Below the pieces are notes generated by a model that saw only the letters and a list, made by a program, of their open reading frames with translations, was not told the DNA's origin and searched no databases. Both the position numbers and the translations under genes were made by a program. A stretch of DNA of 64,000 nt, from NCBI GenBank assembly GCA_947502925.1, contig CANNBS010000001.1:1-64000 (forward strand). Direction: 5' to 3'. Positions 26,344 to 36,511 of this stretch are shown here, in pieces. Numbering within the stretch: the first letter of the stretch is position 1; each line of letters opens with the position of its first letter. The DNA comes from an uncultured Marinicella sp. (GTDB lineage: Bacteria; Pseudomonadota; Gammaproteobacteria; Xanthomonadales; Marinicellaceae).

Positions 26344-26363
26344 GGCGGGTTTTTTTAACCGCC
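26344..26363 (+). terminator. Hairpin between S9 peptidase gene and metG
   Basis: Arms GGCGG (26344-26348) and CCGCC (26359-26363) with a T-rich loop are followed by TTTAT and, 8 nt later, the metG ATG. It could end the peptidase transcript, but its position also leaves no room for a metG ribosome site. Confidence 0.4.
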
Positions 26364-26371
26364 TTTATCCG

Positions 26372-28411
26372 ATGACACAAGCGTCCGCACAACCCCGCAA
26401 AATTTTAATCACGTCGGCCCTGCCCTATGCCAGTGGCTCCTTGCATTTAGGCCATCTGGTCGAGCACACACAATCAGATATCTGGGCGCGATTAATGCGC
26501 AGCCTGGGCCATGAGGTAAAGTACCTGTGTGCCGATGATGCCCATGGCACGCCGATTATGCTGATGGCGGAAAAACAAGGCGTTGCACCGGAGCAGTTGG
26601 TGGACAGCATGCGTGAAGAGCACTGGCGTGATTTACAGGCTTTTGGTATTTCTTACGATCATTACCATTCTACCCATTCTGATGAAAATTTTGAACTGGT
26701 CACCGGCATCTATAACACTTTAAAAGACGCCGGTCACATTGATGAAAAAGTGATTGAGCAATATTATGATCCGGAAAAAAACATGTTTCTGCCGGATCGG
26801 TTTTTGCGCGGCAACTGCCCCAAATGTGGTGCCGATGATCAGTACGGTGATAACTGCGAAGTCTGTGGCGCGTCCTATGATCCGGCTGAACTGAAAAACC
26901 CAAAATCAGCCATCAGTGGTGCCACACCGGTGTTAAAAGAATCCAAACATCTGTTCGTCAATTTAAAGAACTTTGAACCCATGTTAAAGGACTGGGTGGC
27001 TTCAGGCACACTACAGAACGAAGTGAGAAATAAGCTCAATGAATGGTTTGAAGCGGGTTTACAATCCTGGGATATTTCCCGTGATGCGCCGTATTTTGGT
27101 TTTCAGATTCCCGGTGAGACTGATAAGTATTTCTATGTCTGGATGGACGCACCGGTGGGCTATCTGGCCTGTTTAAAATATGTCTGCGAACAGTCAGGTG
27201 AAGACTTTAAACCCTGGATTAATCCTGACAGTGAGCATGAAATGGTGCACTTTATCGGTAAGGACATTTTGTATTTCCACGCCCTGTTCTGGCCGGCCAT
27301 GTTGCATGGCGCTAATATGAAGCTGCCTAACGCCGTTTATGCCCATGGCTTTTTGACCGTTAACGGCACCAAAATGAGCAAATCACGGGGTACATTTATT
27401 AAAGCATCTACCTACCTGGAACATTTAAACCCGGATTATTTACGCTACTACTTTGCCGCTAAATTATCCGATAGTTTGGTGGATATTGATTTGAACATGG
27501 ATGATTTCAGACAGCGGGTGAACAGTGATCTGGTGGGGAAGGTCATTAATATCGCCTCAAGAACCGCCGGTTTTATCAAAAAGAAATTTGATTTAACCCT
27601 GGCCGATGCCATGGATCAGCCCGATTTATATGCACATTTTTTATCACACCACAATCAAATCGCCCAATTATTCGAAGATCGTAAATATAACGCCGCCATT
27701 CGTTTAATCATGCAACTGGCGGATCAGGCCAATCAGTACATCGCCGAAAAAGAGCCCTGGACGGCCATCAAAGATGAAACGCGCCAGGATGAAGTGCATC
27801 AGGTGTGTACCACCGGACTAAACTTATTTCGGGTTTTAATGACCTGGCTGGCACCGGTGATTCCGGATACCGCGAAAAAAGCGGCTGAATTTTTAAATAC
27901 GGATTTGCAACAATGGCACGCCGCTGAGAACGCCTTGTTAAATCACCGTATTCAAGCCTTTAAACCCTTGTTACAACGTATTGAAGCTGATACCTTAGAA
28001 ACAATTATGGAACAAAGCAAAGAAGATTTAAAAGCCGCTGAACAAAAACCGTTAAAAGGCCCTTTAGCCGATGATCCTGTGAGCGATGAAATCAGCTTTG
28101 ATGACTTTGCCAAGCTTGACTTTCGCATTGCCACCATCGTGGCCGCCAACGACGTACCAAAGGCCGATAAACTATTACAACTGACACTGGACATCGGCGG
28201 CATTGAGAAAAATGTCTTTGCCGGCATTAAAGCCGCATATAAACCCGAAGATCTGGTCGGCCGGAAAACCGTGATGGTGGCCAACCTGGCGCCACGAAAA
28301 ATGCGCTTTGGCCTGTCTGAGGGCATGGTACTGGCCGCCGGGCCTGGTGGCGAAGACATCTTCTTACTTTCCCCGGATGACGGCGCCGAGCCCGGTATGC
28401 GGGTGAAATAA
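26372..28411 (+). CDS. metG: Methionyl-tRNA synthetase
   Basis: MetG charges tRNA-Met. The 679-residue class Ia synthetase has the HIGH-type motif HLGHL at about residue 22, a CPKC/CEVC zinc knuckle in the connective domain, KMSKS at residues 334-338, and a C-terminal Trbp111/EMAP-like tRNA-binding dimerisation domain ([15 protein letters not shown] onward). Length and order match E. coli MetG. It lies 16 nt upstream of rnfA, so the Rnf genes may read through from it. Confidence 0.96.
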   Translation: MTQASAQPRKILITSALPYASGSLHLGHLVEHTQSDIWARLMRSLGHEVKYLCADDAHGTPIMLMAEKQGVAPEQLVDSMREEHWRDLQAFGISYDHYHSTHSDENFELVTGIYNTLKDAGHIDEKVIEQYYDPEKNMFLPDRFLRGNCPKCGADDQYGDNCEVCGASYDPAELKNPKSAISGATPVLKESKHLFVNLKNFEPMLKDWVASGTLQNEVRNKLNEWFEAGLQSWDISRDAPYFGFQIPGETDKYFYVWMDAPVGYLACLKYVCEQSGEDFKPWINPDSEHEMVHFIGKDILYFHALFWPAMLHGANMKLPNAVYAHGFLTVNGTKMSKSRGTFIKASTYLEHLNPDYLRYYFAAKLSDSLVDIDLNMDDFRQRVNSDLVGKVINIASRTAGFIKKKFDLTLADAMDQPDLYAHFLSHHNQIAQLFEDRKYNAAIRLIMQLADQANQYIAEKEPWTAIKDETRQDEVHQVCTTGLNLFRVLMTWLAPVIPDTAKKAAEFLNTDLQQWHAAENALLNHRIQAFKPLLQRIEADTLETIMEQSKEDLKAAEQKPLKGPLADDPVSDEISFDDFAKLDFRIATIVAANDVPKADKLLQLTLDIGGIEKNVFAGIKAAYKPEDLVGRKTVMVANLAPRKMRFGLSEGMVLAAGPGGEDIFLLSPDDGAEPGMRVK

Positions 28412-28427
28412 TTTAACGACAAGAACA

Positions 28428-29009
28428 ATGAGCAGTTTATTTGTTATTTTTGTGAGCGCTGCTTTTGTGAACAACTTCGTGTTGGTTCGCTTTCTTGGTC
28501 TGTGCCCGTTTATGGGTGTGTCCAACCAATATAAATCCGCCCTTGGCATGAGTTATGCCACGGCTTTTGTACTGACTTTGTCATCGATTGTCAGTTATCT
28601 GGTGAATGAATATTTACTGGTGCCCCTTGAGATTGAATACTTAAAAACCTTAAGTTTTATTCTGGTGATTGCTGTGACGGTGCAAATGACGGAAATGATT
28701 TTGCATAAATCCTCACCCATGTTGTATCAGGTATTGGGATTGTTTTTACCTTTAATCACCACCAATTGTGCTGTTTTGGGCGTTGCCTTGCTTAATGTTC
28801 AGCAGCAAAACAGCCTGTTGGAATCGGCTTTTTTTGGTTTTGGTGCGGCTTTTGGTTTTGGCCTGGTGCTGGTACTGTTTTCAGCCATTCGCGAACGATT
28901 GGAAATGGCTAATATCCCCCAGTCGTTTCAAGGTATTCCAATTGCCTTGATTACCGCCGGCATTATGGCGCTGGCTTTTATGGGTTTTAGCGGCATGGTG
29001 AGCACATGA
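28428..29009 (+). CDS. rnfA: Rnf electron-transport complex subunit A
   Basis: RnfA is a six-helix inner-membrane subunit of the Rnf (Rsx) complex, which couples ferredoxin/NADH electron transfer to ion movement across the membrane. The 193-residue protein opens with [20 protein letters not shown], the family signature with a conserved cysteine. It is paralogous to RnfE at the other end of the operon. It overlaps rnfB by 4 nt. Confidence 0.95.
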   Translation: MSSLFVIFVSAAFVNNFVLVRFLGLCPFMGVSNQYKSALGMSYATAFVLTLSSIVSYLVNEYLLVPLEIEYLKTLSFILVIAVTVQMTEMILHKSSPMLYQVLGLFLPLITTNCAVLGVALLNVQQQNSLLESAFFGFGAAFGFGLVLVLFSAIRERLEMANIPQSFQGIPIALITAGIMALAFMGFSGMVST

Positions 29010-29584
29010 ATTATCTGCTGGCACTGACGGGTATGTTGTTACTGGCGGGCCTATTTGGCATACTGATTGTCTGGGTGGCACGCAAATTTAAAGTTGAAGG
29101 CAACCCGGTGGTTGAGCAAATCAACCAGGTTTTACCGCAAACCCAATGTGGTCAATGCGGCTATCCAGGCTGTAAACCTTATGCCGAAGCCATTGCCAAA
29201 GGCGAAGCACCCATCAATCAATGCCCGCCCGGTGGTCAGGATGGTATTCGAAAATTGGCTGAACTTCTGGACGTGGAGGAGCTCGAGCTAAACCCTGAAA
29301 ATGGTGTTGAGGATGAAGTGGATACCATTGTTGAAATCGTCGAAGCCGACTGTATCGGTTGCACAAAATGCATTCAGGTATGTCCCGTGGATGCGATTGT
29401 CGGTGCCGCCAAGCATATGCACACCATCATCGGCGATGAATGTACCGGTTGCGACTTATGCATTCCCGCCTGCCCGGTGGATTGTATTATCCAAATTCCC
29501 GCGCCTTTACCCAGCCGCATACACCGACAAGAAAAACCACGATTGATGGTCACCATTCAAGAGGCGCAGCAATGGCCGAGCTAA
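29006..29584 (+). CDS. rnfB: Rnf complex iron-sulfur subunit B
   Basis: The 192-residue subunit has an N-terminal membrane helix, a four-cysteine cluster domain (CGQCGYPGC and a later NQCPPGG) and two ferredoxin motifs, [12 protein letters not shown] and [12 protein letters not shown]. It is the probable electron entry point from ferredoxin. The rnfC start lies inside its 3' end (13-nt overlap). Confidence 0.95.
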   Translation: MNYLLALTGMLLLAGLFGILIVWVARKFKVEGNPVVEQINQVLPQTQCGQCGYPGCKPYAEAIAKGEAPINQCPPGGQDGIRKLAELLDVEELELNPENGVEDEVDTIVEIVEADCIGCTKCIQVCPVDAIVGAAKHMHTIIGDECTGCDLCIPACPVDCIIQIPAPLPSRIHRQEKPRLMVTIQEAQQWPS

Positions 29585-31104
29585 AGGAACGATTATCGAC
29601 TTTTCACGGCGGCCTGGTGCTTAAACACCACAAGGAGTTGTCGGCACGCAGTGAAGTGGTGCAGCTTGAACGGCCGGACAGTCTGACCATTTCCCTGCGT
29701 GTTAATCGCGGCCATGTCTCAGAACCGGTGGTGGCGGTCGGTGATCAGGTCAATAAATTCCAGGTTATAGCACAACCAATCCACCCCTTTGGCGCCGTTG
29801 TGCATGCGCCTTATTCAGGCACCATTCGCGCCATTGAAGAACGCCCAACCGCCTCACCCGATGCCGAATCAGCGCCGTGTATTATTCTGGATACGGATGA
29901 CGAGGATGAGCAGATAGATTATTTGCCACCACTGACTGAAATTAATCGCCCCAATCTAATTAAACGCATTCAAGACGCCGGAATTTTAGGCATGGGCGGT
30001 GCCGGCTTTCCCACCCATGTTAAGTACGATCACCAAACCCGGGATTTGGATCATTTATTGATTATCAACGGTGCAGAATGCGAGCCTTATATCACCTGTG
30101 ATGAACGCCTCATGCTGGATGAGCCTGAGGCCTTAGTTAAAGGCACTGCTTTGCTGATGCAGGCGGCCGATGCACATCGTGCGGTGATTGCCATTGAGGA
30201 TAATTTAGGCGGGGTCAAGTCGTTACTCGATGAAACCATTGAAACCCTGGGTTTAGCGCACATTGAGGTTGTTAAAGTACCAACCATTTACCCCACTGGC
30301 GGTGAAAAACAACTCATTAAGGTGCTCACGGGACTTGAAGTCCCCAGCGGTCAAACGCCTTTGTCTTTGGGCATTATTATGCAAAATGTGGCCACCACCA
30401 AAGCTGTATTTGATGCCGTTGAGCACAACCGACCACTCACTGAACGACTGGTCACGGTCACCGGCGACTTAGTGGGACGTCCCGGTAACTACCTAACCCC
30501 CGTGGGTAACTCATTTTATCAGTTACTGGCTGCCGCAGATTGCCCCATGTCTGATATCGATAAACTGGTGGTTGGCGGCCCGATGATGGGTTACCCGATG
30601 CCGAACCCTGACATTGGGGTCGATAAAACCACCAATTGTTTGTTGTTATTGACTGAAGACAGCACCAAACCCGACTTAACCACCCTGCCTTGTATTCGCT
30701 GCGGTGATTGTGTCAAAGCCTGTCCGCAGGACTTACTGCCCCAGCAACTGTTTTGGTATATTCAGGGCAATGATTTGGAAGAGTCCCGGAACCACCATGT
30801 GTTTGATTGTATTGAATGTGGCGCCTGTTCCTGGGTGTGTCCCAGCCACATCGATTTAGTCAGTTATTACCGCTATGCCAAATCGGAATTAACGTATCTG
30901 GATTATAAAAAAGCCAAAGCCCAACTGGCCAAGCAACGGCATGAAAACCGCGAACAACGCTTAGAGGAGATCAAGGCAGAACGTCAGGCCAAACGTCGTG
31001 CCAAAGCCGAGCGACTCAAAGACAAAAGTAAAGCCAAAAAAGAAATCTCTGCGGTGCTTGACCGGATTAAAAGCAAACAAAGCGATGGGGATAAAAGCGA
31101 ATGA
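29572..31104 (+). CDS. rnfC: Rnf complex NADH/ferredoxin-linked subunit C
   Basis: The 510-residue peripheral subunit has an FMN/NADH-binding Nqo1-like domain ([27 protein letters not shown]) and two [4Fe-4S] motifs, [12 protein letters not shown] and [12 protein letters not shown]. It ends in a Lys/Arg/Ala-rich tail of about 70 residues, shorter than the repeat-rich tail of E. coli RsxC (740 residues). ATG 29572 ([14 protein letters not shown]) is chosen; the longer frame lies within rnfB. Confidence 0.94.
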   Translation: MAELKERLSTFHGGLVLKHHKELSARSEVVQLERPDSLTISLRVNRGHVSEPVVAVGDQVNKFQVIAQPIHPFGAVVHAPYSGTIRAIEERPTASPDAESAPCIILDTDDEDEQIDYLPPLTEINRPNLIKRIQDAGILGMGGAGFPTHVKYDHQTRDLDHLLIINGAECEPYITCDERLMLDEPEALVKGTALLMQAADAHRAVIAIEDNLGGVKSLLDETIETLGLAHIEVVKVPTIYPTGGEKQLIKVLTGLEVPSGQTPLSLGIIMQNVATTKAVFDAVEHNRPLTERLVTVTGDLVGRPGNYLTPVGNSFYQLLAAADCPMSDIDKLVVGGPMMGYPMPNPDIGVDKTTNCLLLLTEDSTKPDLTTLPCIRCGDCVKACPQDLLPQQLFWYIQGNDLEESRNHHVFDCIECGACSWVCPSHIDLVSYYRYAKSELTYLDYKKAKAQLAKQRHENREQRLEEIKAERQAKRRAKAERLKDKSKAKKEISAVLDRIKSKQSDGDKSE

Positions 31105-32156
31105 CAACGCAACTTAATACCTCAGGCTCACCGCATATTCCGGCACAATTCAGTGTGACCAAAGTAATGGGCTGGGTGCTGGTGGCCCTGATTCCTGCTG
31201 TTTTTGCCCACCTGTTTTATTTTGGTGTTGGTTTAATGGTGCAAATCGTTTTAGCCACCGCTGCCGGTTATTTGTTTGAATGGTGGTGTTTACGCTGGCG
31301 CAAACAACCGCTCAAACCTTTTCTAACTGATTTGACCGTACCGGTGACGGCGGTTTTATTTGCCTTATGTCTGTCTCCGATTTCGCCCTGGTATGTGTCA
31401 CTGGTGGGTATGTTTTTTGCCATCGTGGTGGCCAAACATTTATACGGCGGCCTGGGTAATAATATTTTTAATCCCGCCATGGTGGCCTTTGCCACCATTT
31501 TAGTGGCTTTCCCGCAGTCCATGTCGCTGTGGTTGCCGCCCTCGGGATTAGTCCAGACCGTCGGCGACCTGCAACACATTAACTGGCAACAAACCTTGGG
31601 TTTTATTTTTACAGGACTACCTGCGGATGTCTCGGTGGATGCGGTGACCGCTGCCACACCGTTAACGGCTTTAAAAACCGGACTACAACAAGGCTATGCC
31701 CAAAGTGAAATTGTGGCCGGTGCGGTGTTTGGTGATTTCGGTGGCCTGGGCTGGGAGTGGATTGCCAACTGGTTATTTTTGGGCGGAATCTTTTTATTGT
31801 ACAAACGCATTATCACCTGGCATGTACCGGCGGCGGTTTTAATGACCACCATCGCCGCCTCAATACCTTTTTATTTATTCAATGCCGATATTTACATGTC
31901 ACCCCAGCAGCATATTTTTTCAGGTGGTATTATGCTAGCGGCCTTTTTTATTGCCACCGACCCGACTTCAGGCTGTTCGTCGAATCGAGGTAAGATTATT
32001 TTTGGTGCCGGAGTGGCCATATTAACCGTCTTAATTCGTAATTTTGGGGCTTATCCGGATGGTGTGGCTTTTGCGGTGTTATTAATGAACCTGTCGGCCC
32101 CTTTAATTGACCGCATGACCATACCCCAACCATACGGTAAAAAAGGCAACCCATGA
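31101..32156 (+). CDS. rnfD: Rnf complex subunit D
   Basis: This is a 351-residue polytopic membrane subunit with covalently bound FMN. The flavinylation threonine lies in VDAVTAATPLTALK (about residue 187 region), and FIATDPTSGCSS is conserved near the end. It overlaps rnfC and rnfG by 4 nt each. Confidence 0.95.
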   Translation: MTTQLNTSGSPHIPAQFSVTKVMGWVLVALIPAVFAHLFYFGVGLMVQIVLATAAGYLFEWWCLRWRKQPLKPFLTDLTVPVTAVLFALCLSPISPWYVSLVGMFFAIVVAKHLYGGLGNNIFNPAMVAFATILVAFPQSMSLWLPPSGLVQTVGDLQHINWQQTLGFIFTGLPADVSVDAVTAATPLTALKTGLQQGYAQSEIVAGAVFGDFGGLGWEWIANWLFLGGIFLLYKRIITWHVPAAVLMTTIAASIPFYLFNADIYMSPQQHIFSGGIMLAAFFIATDPTSGCSSNRGKIIFGAGVAILTVLIRNFGAYPDGVAFAVLLMNLSAPLIDRMTIPQPYGKKGNP

Positions 32157-32794
32157 GTCAACAACCCAATCATAAAACCTGGACTTTACCGGTCATACTG
32201 GCAGTGATTACCGTGGTTACAAGTGCCGTACTTATGCTGACGCACGAATTAACCAAAGACACCATTGAGCGGCAAAGACTGGAAGCCCGCTTAAAATCCT
32301 TGCAGCGGCTGCTACCTGACAAACTGGCGGACAATGACGTGATTGCCGATGCAGTGACACTTTATGAACCGGATAAACTGGGTCACCGCAAGCCTAAACA
32401 ATTATTCATTGCTAAAAAAGACGGCCGCATAAGTGCCCTGGCCATCCCGGTGGTGGCCCGCAATGGTTATTCAGGTGATATTGAGCTGATGGTGGGCGTT
32501 AAAGTGAATGGTGAAATCACTGACGTGGCCATTATTAACCATAAGGAAACGCCTGGGCTGGGCGATTTAATCGAACCCAACAAAAGTAATTGGCTAGAAC
32601 AATTTCCCGGTCGTTCTCTCGGCAATCCGAAACAGAAAAACTGGACAGTGAAAAAAGACGGTGGTCAATTTGATCAGATTACCGCGGCCACCATCACCCC
32701 GCGTGCAGTGGTAACGGCAATCAAAAAAGCCCTGCTTTACCAACAGTCCTTAGACCTCACAACCCTGACTCAAGAGGCGAAAGAAGATGCGTGA
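32153..32794 (+). CDS. rnfG: Rnf complex subunit G
   Basis: The 213-residue subunit has one N-terminal membrane helix and a periplasmic FMN-binding domain. ETPGLGD and the flavinylation site ITAATITPRAVV (covalent FMN on Thr) are clear. It overlaps rnfE by 8 nt. The flavin transferase ApbE is not in the window. Confidence 0.94.
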   Translation: MSQQPNHKTWTLPVILAVITVVTSAVLMLTHELTKDTIERQRLEARLKSLQRLLPDKLADNDVIADAVTLYEPDKLGHRKPKQLFIAKKDGRISALAIPVVARNGYSGDIELMVGVKVNGEITDVAIINHKETPGLGDLIEPNKSNWLEQFPGRSLGNPKQKNWTVKKDGGQFDQITAATITPRAVVTAIKKALLYQQSLDLTTLTQEAKEDA

Positions 32795-33458
32795 GTTTAT
32801 GAAGACCCGGCTGTGGGACAACAACGCTGCTTTGGTACAAATGCTTGGTTTGTGTCCTCTATTGGCGGTCTCCAATACTGTCATTAATGCTTTAGGCATG
32901 GGCATCGCTACCGTCACGGTGGTGGTGATTACCAACTTTTTGGTGTCATTAATTCGTCCCATCACACGACAGGAAATCCGGATTCCGTTATTTGTGCTGT
33001 TGATTGCCAGTGTGGTGACGGTGATTGAGATGGTGATGAATGCTTATTTTCACCAGCTGTATTTAATATTAGGTATTTTCATTCCCTTAATCGTCACCAA
33101 CTGCCTGATCATGGGCCGCGCTGAAGCCTATGCCTCTAAAAATCCTTTGTGGTCATCTGTAAAAGATGGCTTTTTTGTGGGTTTGGGCTTTGCCCTGGTG
33201 ATGATTATGATTGGCGCCATGCGCGAACTGCTGGGTCAGGGCACCTTGTTTTCACAAGCGCATTTATTATTCGGTGATTGGGGACGACATATGACGCTGA
33301 CCCTTATCCCTGAATACAGTGGCTTTTTGGTTGCGGTATTACCACCGGGTGCGTTTTTAGCTTTGGCCATTTTAGTGGCTTTAAAAAACAAACGTGATGC
33401 GCAACAAAAAGTCAAACAAGCAGAAACCCATTCAGAAACAGCCACCGAGCAAACGTGA
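32787..33458 (+). CDS. rnfE: Rnf complex subunit E
   Basis: The 223-residue polytopic subunit is homologous to RnfA, with NNAALVQMLGLCPLLAVSN and the second cysteine motif LIVTNCLIMGRAEA. The charged cytoplasmic tail is Lys/Glu/Thr-rich. Its TGA overlaps the GTG start of the next gene. Confidence 0.95.
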   Translation: MREFMKTRLWDNNAALVQMLGLCPLLAVSNTVINALGMGIATVTVVVITNFLVSLIRPITRQEIRIPLFVLLIASVVTVIEMVMNAYFHQLYLILGIFIPLIVTNCLIMGRAEAYASKNPLWSSVKDGFFVGLGFALVMIMIGAMRELLGQGTLFSQAHLLFGDWGRHMTLTLIPEYSGFLVAVLPPGAFLALAILVALKNKRDAQQKVKQAETHSETATEQT

Positions 33459-33760
33459 CCGAATCTGTTTATAGTTTATACCTGCTGCATTGTGACAACG
33501 ACATACTGTACACAGGTATCGCCATCAACCCTGAAGAGCGCTTAAAACAACACCAATCTAAAAAACCACCGGGAGCTAAATTCACCCGGCGATTTAAGCA
33601 ATTAGAACTGGTTTATCAGGTGACTGCGGGCAACCGCTCACAGGCTCAAAATTTAGAATACCGTATGAAGCAATTAAGCAAAGCGGAAAAAACGCATGTT
33701 GTTGAACAGCAAATGTCCTTAGCCGATTTATACAATTATTTAACCTTAAATAGTGATTAA
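33455..33760 (+). CDS. GIY-YIG domain protein (UPF0213/YhbQ-like)
   Basis: The 101-residue protein is a single GIY-YIG nuclease domain. SLYLLHCDNDILYTGIA supplies the GIY-YIG strands (here LYL and YTG), followed by a conserved Arg in PEERLKQH and a Glu in LEYRMKQL. Small proteins of this family may act in DNA repair, but their role is poorly defined. It starts with GTG, overlapping the rnfE stop (GTGA), and converges on dolP with a 4-nt TTAA overlap. Confidence 0.85.
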   Translation: MTESVYSLYLLHCDNDILYTGIAINPEERLKQHQSKKPPGAKFTRRFKQLELVYQVTAGNRSQAQNLEYRMKQLSKAEKTHVVEQQMSLADLYNYLTLNSD

Positions 33761-34329
33761 CCCTTATATTCAAAAACCTTAACCACCCGATGGACGCCCC
33801 GTAGATGACGAATACGTTCAACCACGGCATCCGCTTCTTCATGGGTAACCAGACCCATTAAAAATACCTCGCCATTGGCAACAGTTAGTTTCACGCGTGT
33901 TGGATCGAAATCTGGGATATCAATTTTAAGCAGAGATCCTTTGGCCTTGGAGAGCAGATAGGTATCCTTAGCCCGCCGTCCCATTTTAGAAACCTCTTCT
34001 ACAGTTTTAAGCTGATTAACCACCTTCATGACACCATCTTTAATGGCTGCGGCATCTTCGGCACGAATGCGGTCCTGATTGTTTTTGACCTCACCGGCTA
34101 AAAGCACCACCCCATTATACGTATCCACTTTGATGCGACTGTCTTGTTCTACCTGTTTGCGGATTTCATTGTTGACACTGGCTGTGATGATTTTATCGTC
34201 CAGCACCTGGCCGCTGGATCGGCGATCATGGGCCACATTCACACCGGTAACGATGGCGCCACCGACCAATACAGCCGCACAGCCCTGTAACAATAAACCA
34301 CACATTAAAAGAAGTATTATTTTTTTCAT
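33757..34329 (-). CDS. dolP: Outer-membrane lipoprotein DolP (two BON domains)
   Basis: The 190-residue lipoprotein has lipobox LLQGC (Cys17) and two BON domains (residues about 45-115 and 120-190, each with a VxLxG-type turn, VVLLAGEV and VFLMGLV). DolP (YraP) supports outer-membrane integrity and BAM function. Its position after lpoA-yraN matches E. coli. Confidence 0.9.
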   Translation of the reverse strand: MKKIILLLMCGLLLQGCAAVLVGGAIVTGVNVAHDRRSSGQVLDDKIITASVNNEIRKQVEQDSRIKVDTYNGVVLLAGEVKNNQDRIRAEDAAAIKDGVMKVVNQLKTVEEVSKMGRRAKDTYLLSKAKGSLLKIDIPDFDPTRVKLTVANGEVFLMGLVTHEEADAVVERIRHLRGVHRVVKVFEYKG

Positions 34330-34346
34330 TTGTTATTCACCAAATT

Positions 34347-34766
34347 TTAGAAAAGTGTTTGTTGGAATGCATCTTGAATCCAGTTTATACGTGGCGGGGT
34401 TAAAGAACCGTTAATGGCCACCACATCAAAACGACAATAACATCGATCCGTTAGCTTGTGTCTTTTTAAAAAAGCTGCAGCGGCTTTCGCTATCCGCCGT
34501 TGTTTTGTCGGCGTTACCGACTCTTCGGCACTCGCCCATTGTTGATGACGGCGATAACGGACTTCAATAAATACCAGGGTTTCACCATCATTCATAATTA
34601 AATCAACTTCTCCGGCCTTTATACCATAGTTCCCTGTAATCAATTTTAGCCCGCGTTGTTGTAAATATTCACACGCCAATCGCTCCCATCGATTAATACC
34701 GGCCGGTTTGTTTTTACTTATAATTAATTGATGGCAACGACGCCACCATTGTCGAATATAGCCCAT
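34347..34766 (-). CDS. yraN: YraN-family endonuclease-fold protein
   Basis: The 139-residue UPF0102 protein has a restriction-endonuclease-like fold with GEVDLIMNDGETLVFIEVRYR (the D and E-x-R residues of the putative active site) and a preceding conserved Glu in WERLACEYLQQRG. Its biological role is unsettled. The start lies 43 nt inside the lpoA 3' end. Confidence 0.85.
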   Translation of the reverse strand: MGYIRQWWRRCHQLIISKNKPAGINRWERLACEYLQQRGLKLITGNYGIKAGEVDLIMNDGETLVFIEVRYRRHQQWASAEESVTPTKQRRIAKAAAAFLKRHKLTDRCYCRFDVVAINGSLTPPRINWIQDAFQQTLF

Positions 34767-36481
34767 TGTAGTCCCCGATGAATGGTTTGATCTAAGCCCA
34801 TACTAAGTAAACCACTGAGTCCTTGCAGTCGGCCACCGGTTACACGAGACATCCATTGTAAGCGATCAATTAACAACAAGGCATCATACCCCAATGCAAA
34901 CAGTTCTCTGTTATCACTCACTTGCTGTAAATCGAAATTAAGCGTTTCAAGCAAATGCTGTGATGGCAACTGAATTGGGCTAATGGCAAATACCACACCG
35001 GATAAATCTTTGTTAAGCGCTTTGTTTTCACGGCCTGAATAAATATGCGACGTGGCGTACACAGGAATATGACCGGCGTGATTGAACAGCAATTGTGGCA
35101 CCATCAGGCGTGCAAAATCTGGATTTGACGGCATAAATATACCGTCGATATCGGCACTAACCACCGCTTCGCTCTGTAAATTTAACTTTAAATAGCTTTG
35201 TAAATTCTTCGCCCGTAACTGACTTTCCACTAAACCCAACTGTTGTCGCAGCACAGAAGAATAATCACGTTCGGCCTGGTTAAAATATTGGTTATTAAGA
35301 ATTTGACCGCCCAGGTCAACAAAAGCATTGGCAAAAGCCTGACTCATACGCTGCCCCCAGTCACCACTGGGTGCAAAAATGAGTACCCGACGTAAACCAT
35401 CTTGCCACATACGTTCAGCCACCTGACTGGCCTCATCCTCCGGTGACAAGGTAAACTGATAAAAATCAAGCTCACTTTGATTTAATAACATGACCGGAAC
35501 TGTTGGTGGAGAAAATTGTGACAACTGCTCTATGGACGCCTTGTCTAATGGTCCGATGACCATATCGACATCAGCGGCTTGTGCTGAAAACCAGGCACCG
35601 GCAATATTTTCCCCACCACTCCCGGTATCAAAGAAAAGCAATTGGTGTCCTTGATCAAAATCATCAGCAGCTGCGGTTAACATGCCTTTTTGTACGGCTA
35701 ATCCGGCGCCGGAAAAACGGCCGGATAGCGGTAGCAAAACCGCAATTTTACGTAATGACTGTTCGCCCTGATAACCATAAAAATAACGCGCGGCCGGGTG
35801 ATTTGGCCAATCCTGTAAAAATAAATCTGTGGACTCTCCGTCCGAACCAAAATTCAAATAAGCCGCTTCCAACCAGCCATCAATCAATGGCTCATCAACG
35901 AAATCACCCAGTCGCATAATTAAAGCCGATGTCTTTATGCCACTTAAATCGGTGACAATATCATCATAAGCCAGGCTTTGATCCGCCACAGGCATCATGT
36001 CAGTCAGTCTGATTCGATCAATAATCGCGGCCAGCTCATCGTCATTGGCATAATGACACACCGAACGGATTCGATACAGCCGTTGACGCCAGTCAGGTGT
36101 TAATGTTTCGCTGTCAATATTCATTAACGCTGTCAGGTTTTGTTGACAACTGTCACTAATATTAGCCACTTCCGCATCAATAATGTCGATTTTGGCGCTC
36201 TGCAACTGATTGTGCTGTTGCAAGGACCAAATCATCGGTAATTCGCCTAATTGATAGTAGGTATCTAACAGGGCTTCATATAATGCAATGTTGCTTTGGT
36301 TTTGTTGCCATAAAGGCCGAATGCGTTCTGACGCTTCAAAATAACGGCCTTGCTGATAAACAGATAAGGCTTTGTCAATACGTTCATTATCGCTGACCGA
36401 CGTTTGCCTCGGTCCTGAAGCACAAGCCGATAACAGCAATATCATTAAAACAATGATTAATTGGGGATTAATAAATTTCAT
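34724..36481 (-). CDS. lpoA: Penicillin-binding protein activator LpoA
   Basis: LpoA is an outer-membrane lipoprotein that activates PBP1A. The 585-residue protein has a signal peptide with lipobox LLSACA (Cys at about residue 20), an N-terminal TPR-like region and a C-terminal periplasmic-binding-protein-like domain starting near KIAVLLPLSGRFSGAGLAVQKG. Its length is close to the Haemophilus form. It is divergent from rsmI with a gap of about 30 nt, as in E. coli. Confidence 0.9.
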   Translation of the reverse strand: MKFINPQLIIVLMILLLSACASGPRQTSVSDNERIDKALSVYQQGRYFEASERIRPLWQQNQSNIALYEALLDTYYQLGELPMIWSLQQHNQLQSAKIDIIDAEVANISDSCQQNLTALMNIDSETLTPDWRQRLYRIRSVCHYANDDELAAIIDRIRLTDMMPVADQSLAYDDIVTDLSGIKTSALIMRLGDFVDEPLIDGWLEAAYLNFGSDGESTDLFLQDWPNHPAARYFYGYQGEQSLRKIAVLLPLSGRFSGAGLAVQKGMLTAAADDFDQGHQLLFFDTGSGGENIAGAWFSAQAADVDMVIGPLDKASIEQLSQFSPPTVPVMLLNQSELDFYQFTLSPEDEASQVAERMWQDGLRRVLIFAPSGDWGQRMSQAFANAFVDLGGQILNNQYFNQAERDYSSVLRQQLGLVESQLRAKNLQSYLKLNLQSEAVVSADIDGIFMPSNPDFARLMVPQLLFNHAGHIPVYATSHIYSGRENKALNKDLSGVVFAISPIQLPSQHLLETLNFDLQQVSDNRELFALGYDALLLIDRLQWMSRVTGGRLQGLSGLLSMGLDQTIHRGLQWAIFDNGGVVAIN

Positions 36482-36511
36482 GGTTAGGATTTTAACCGAT
36501 TATTGATTAAA

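Noticed and set aside
27952..28428. 158-codon open frame opposite the metG 3' end
   Set aside because: It is antisense to a well-conserved tRNA-binding domain and has an unstructured Ser/Pro-rich translation, so the open frame is explained by metG codon bias.
29440..29571. Longer rnfC frame starting within rnfB
   Set aside because: It lies over the second ferredoxin motif of rnfB in another frame; [14 protein letters not shown] at 29572 is the normal RnfC start.
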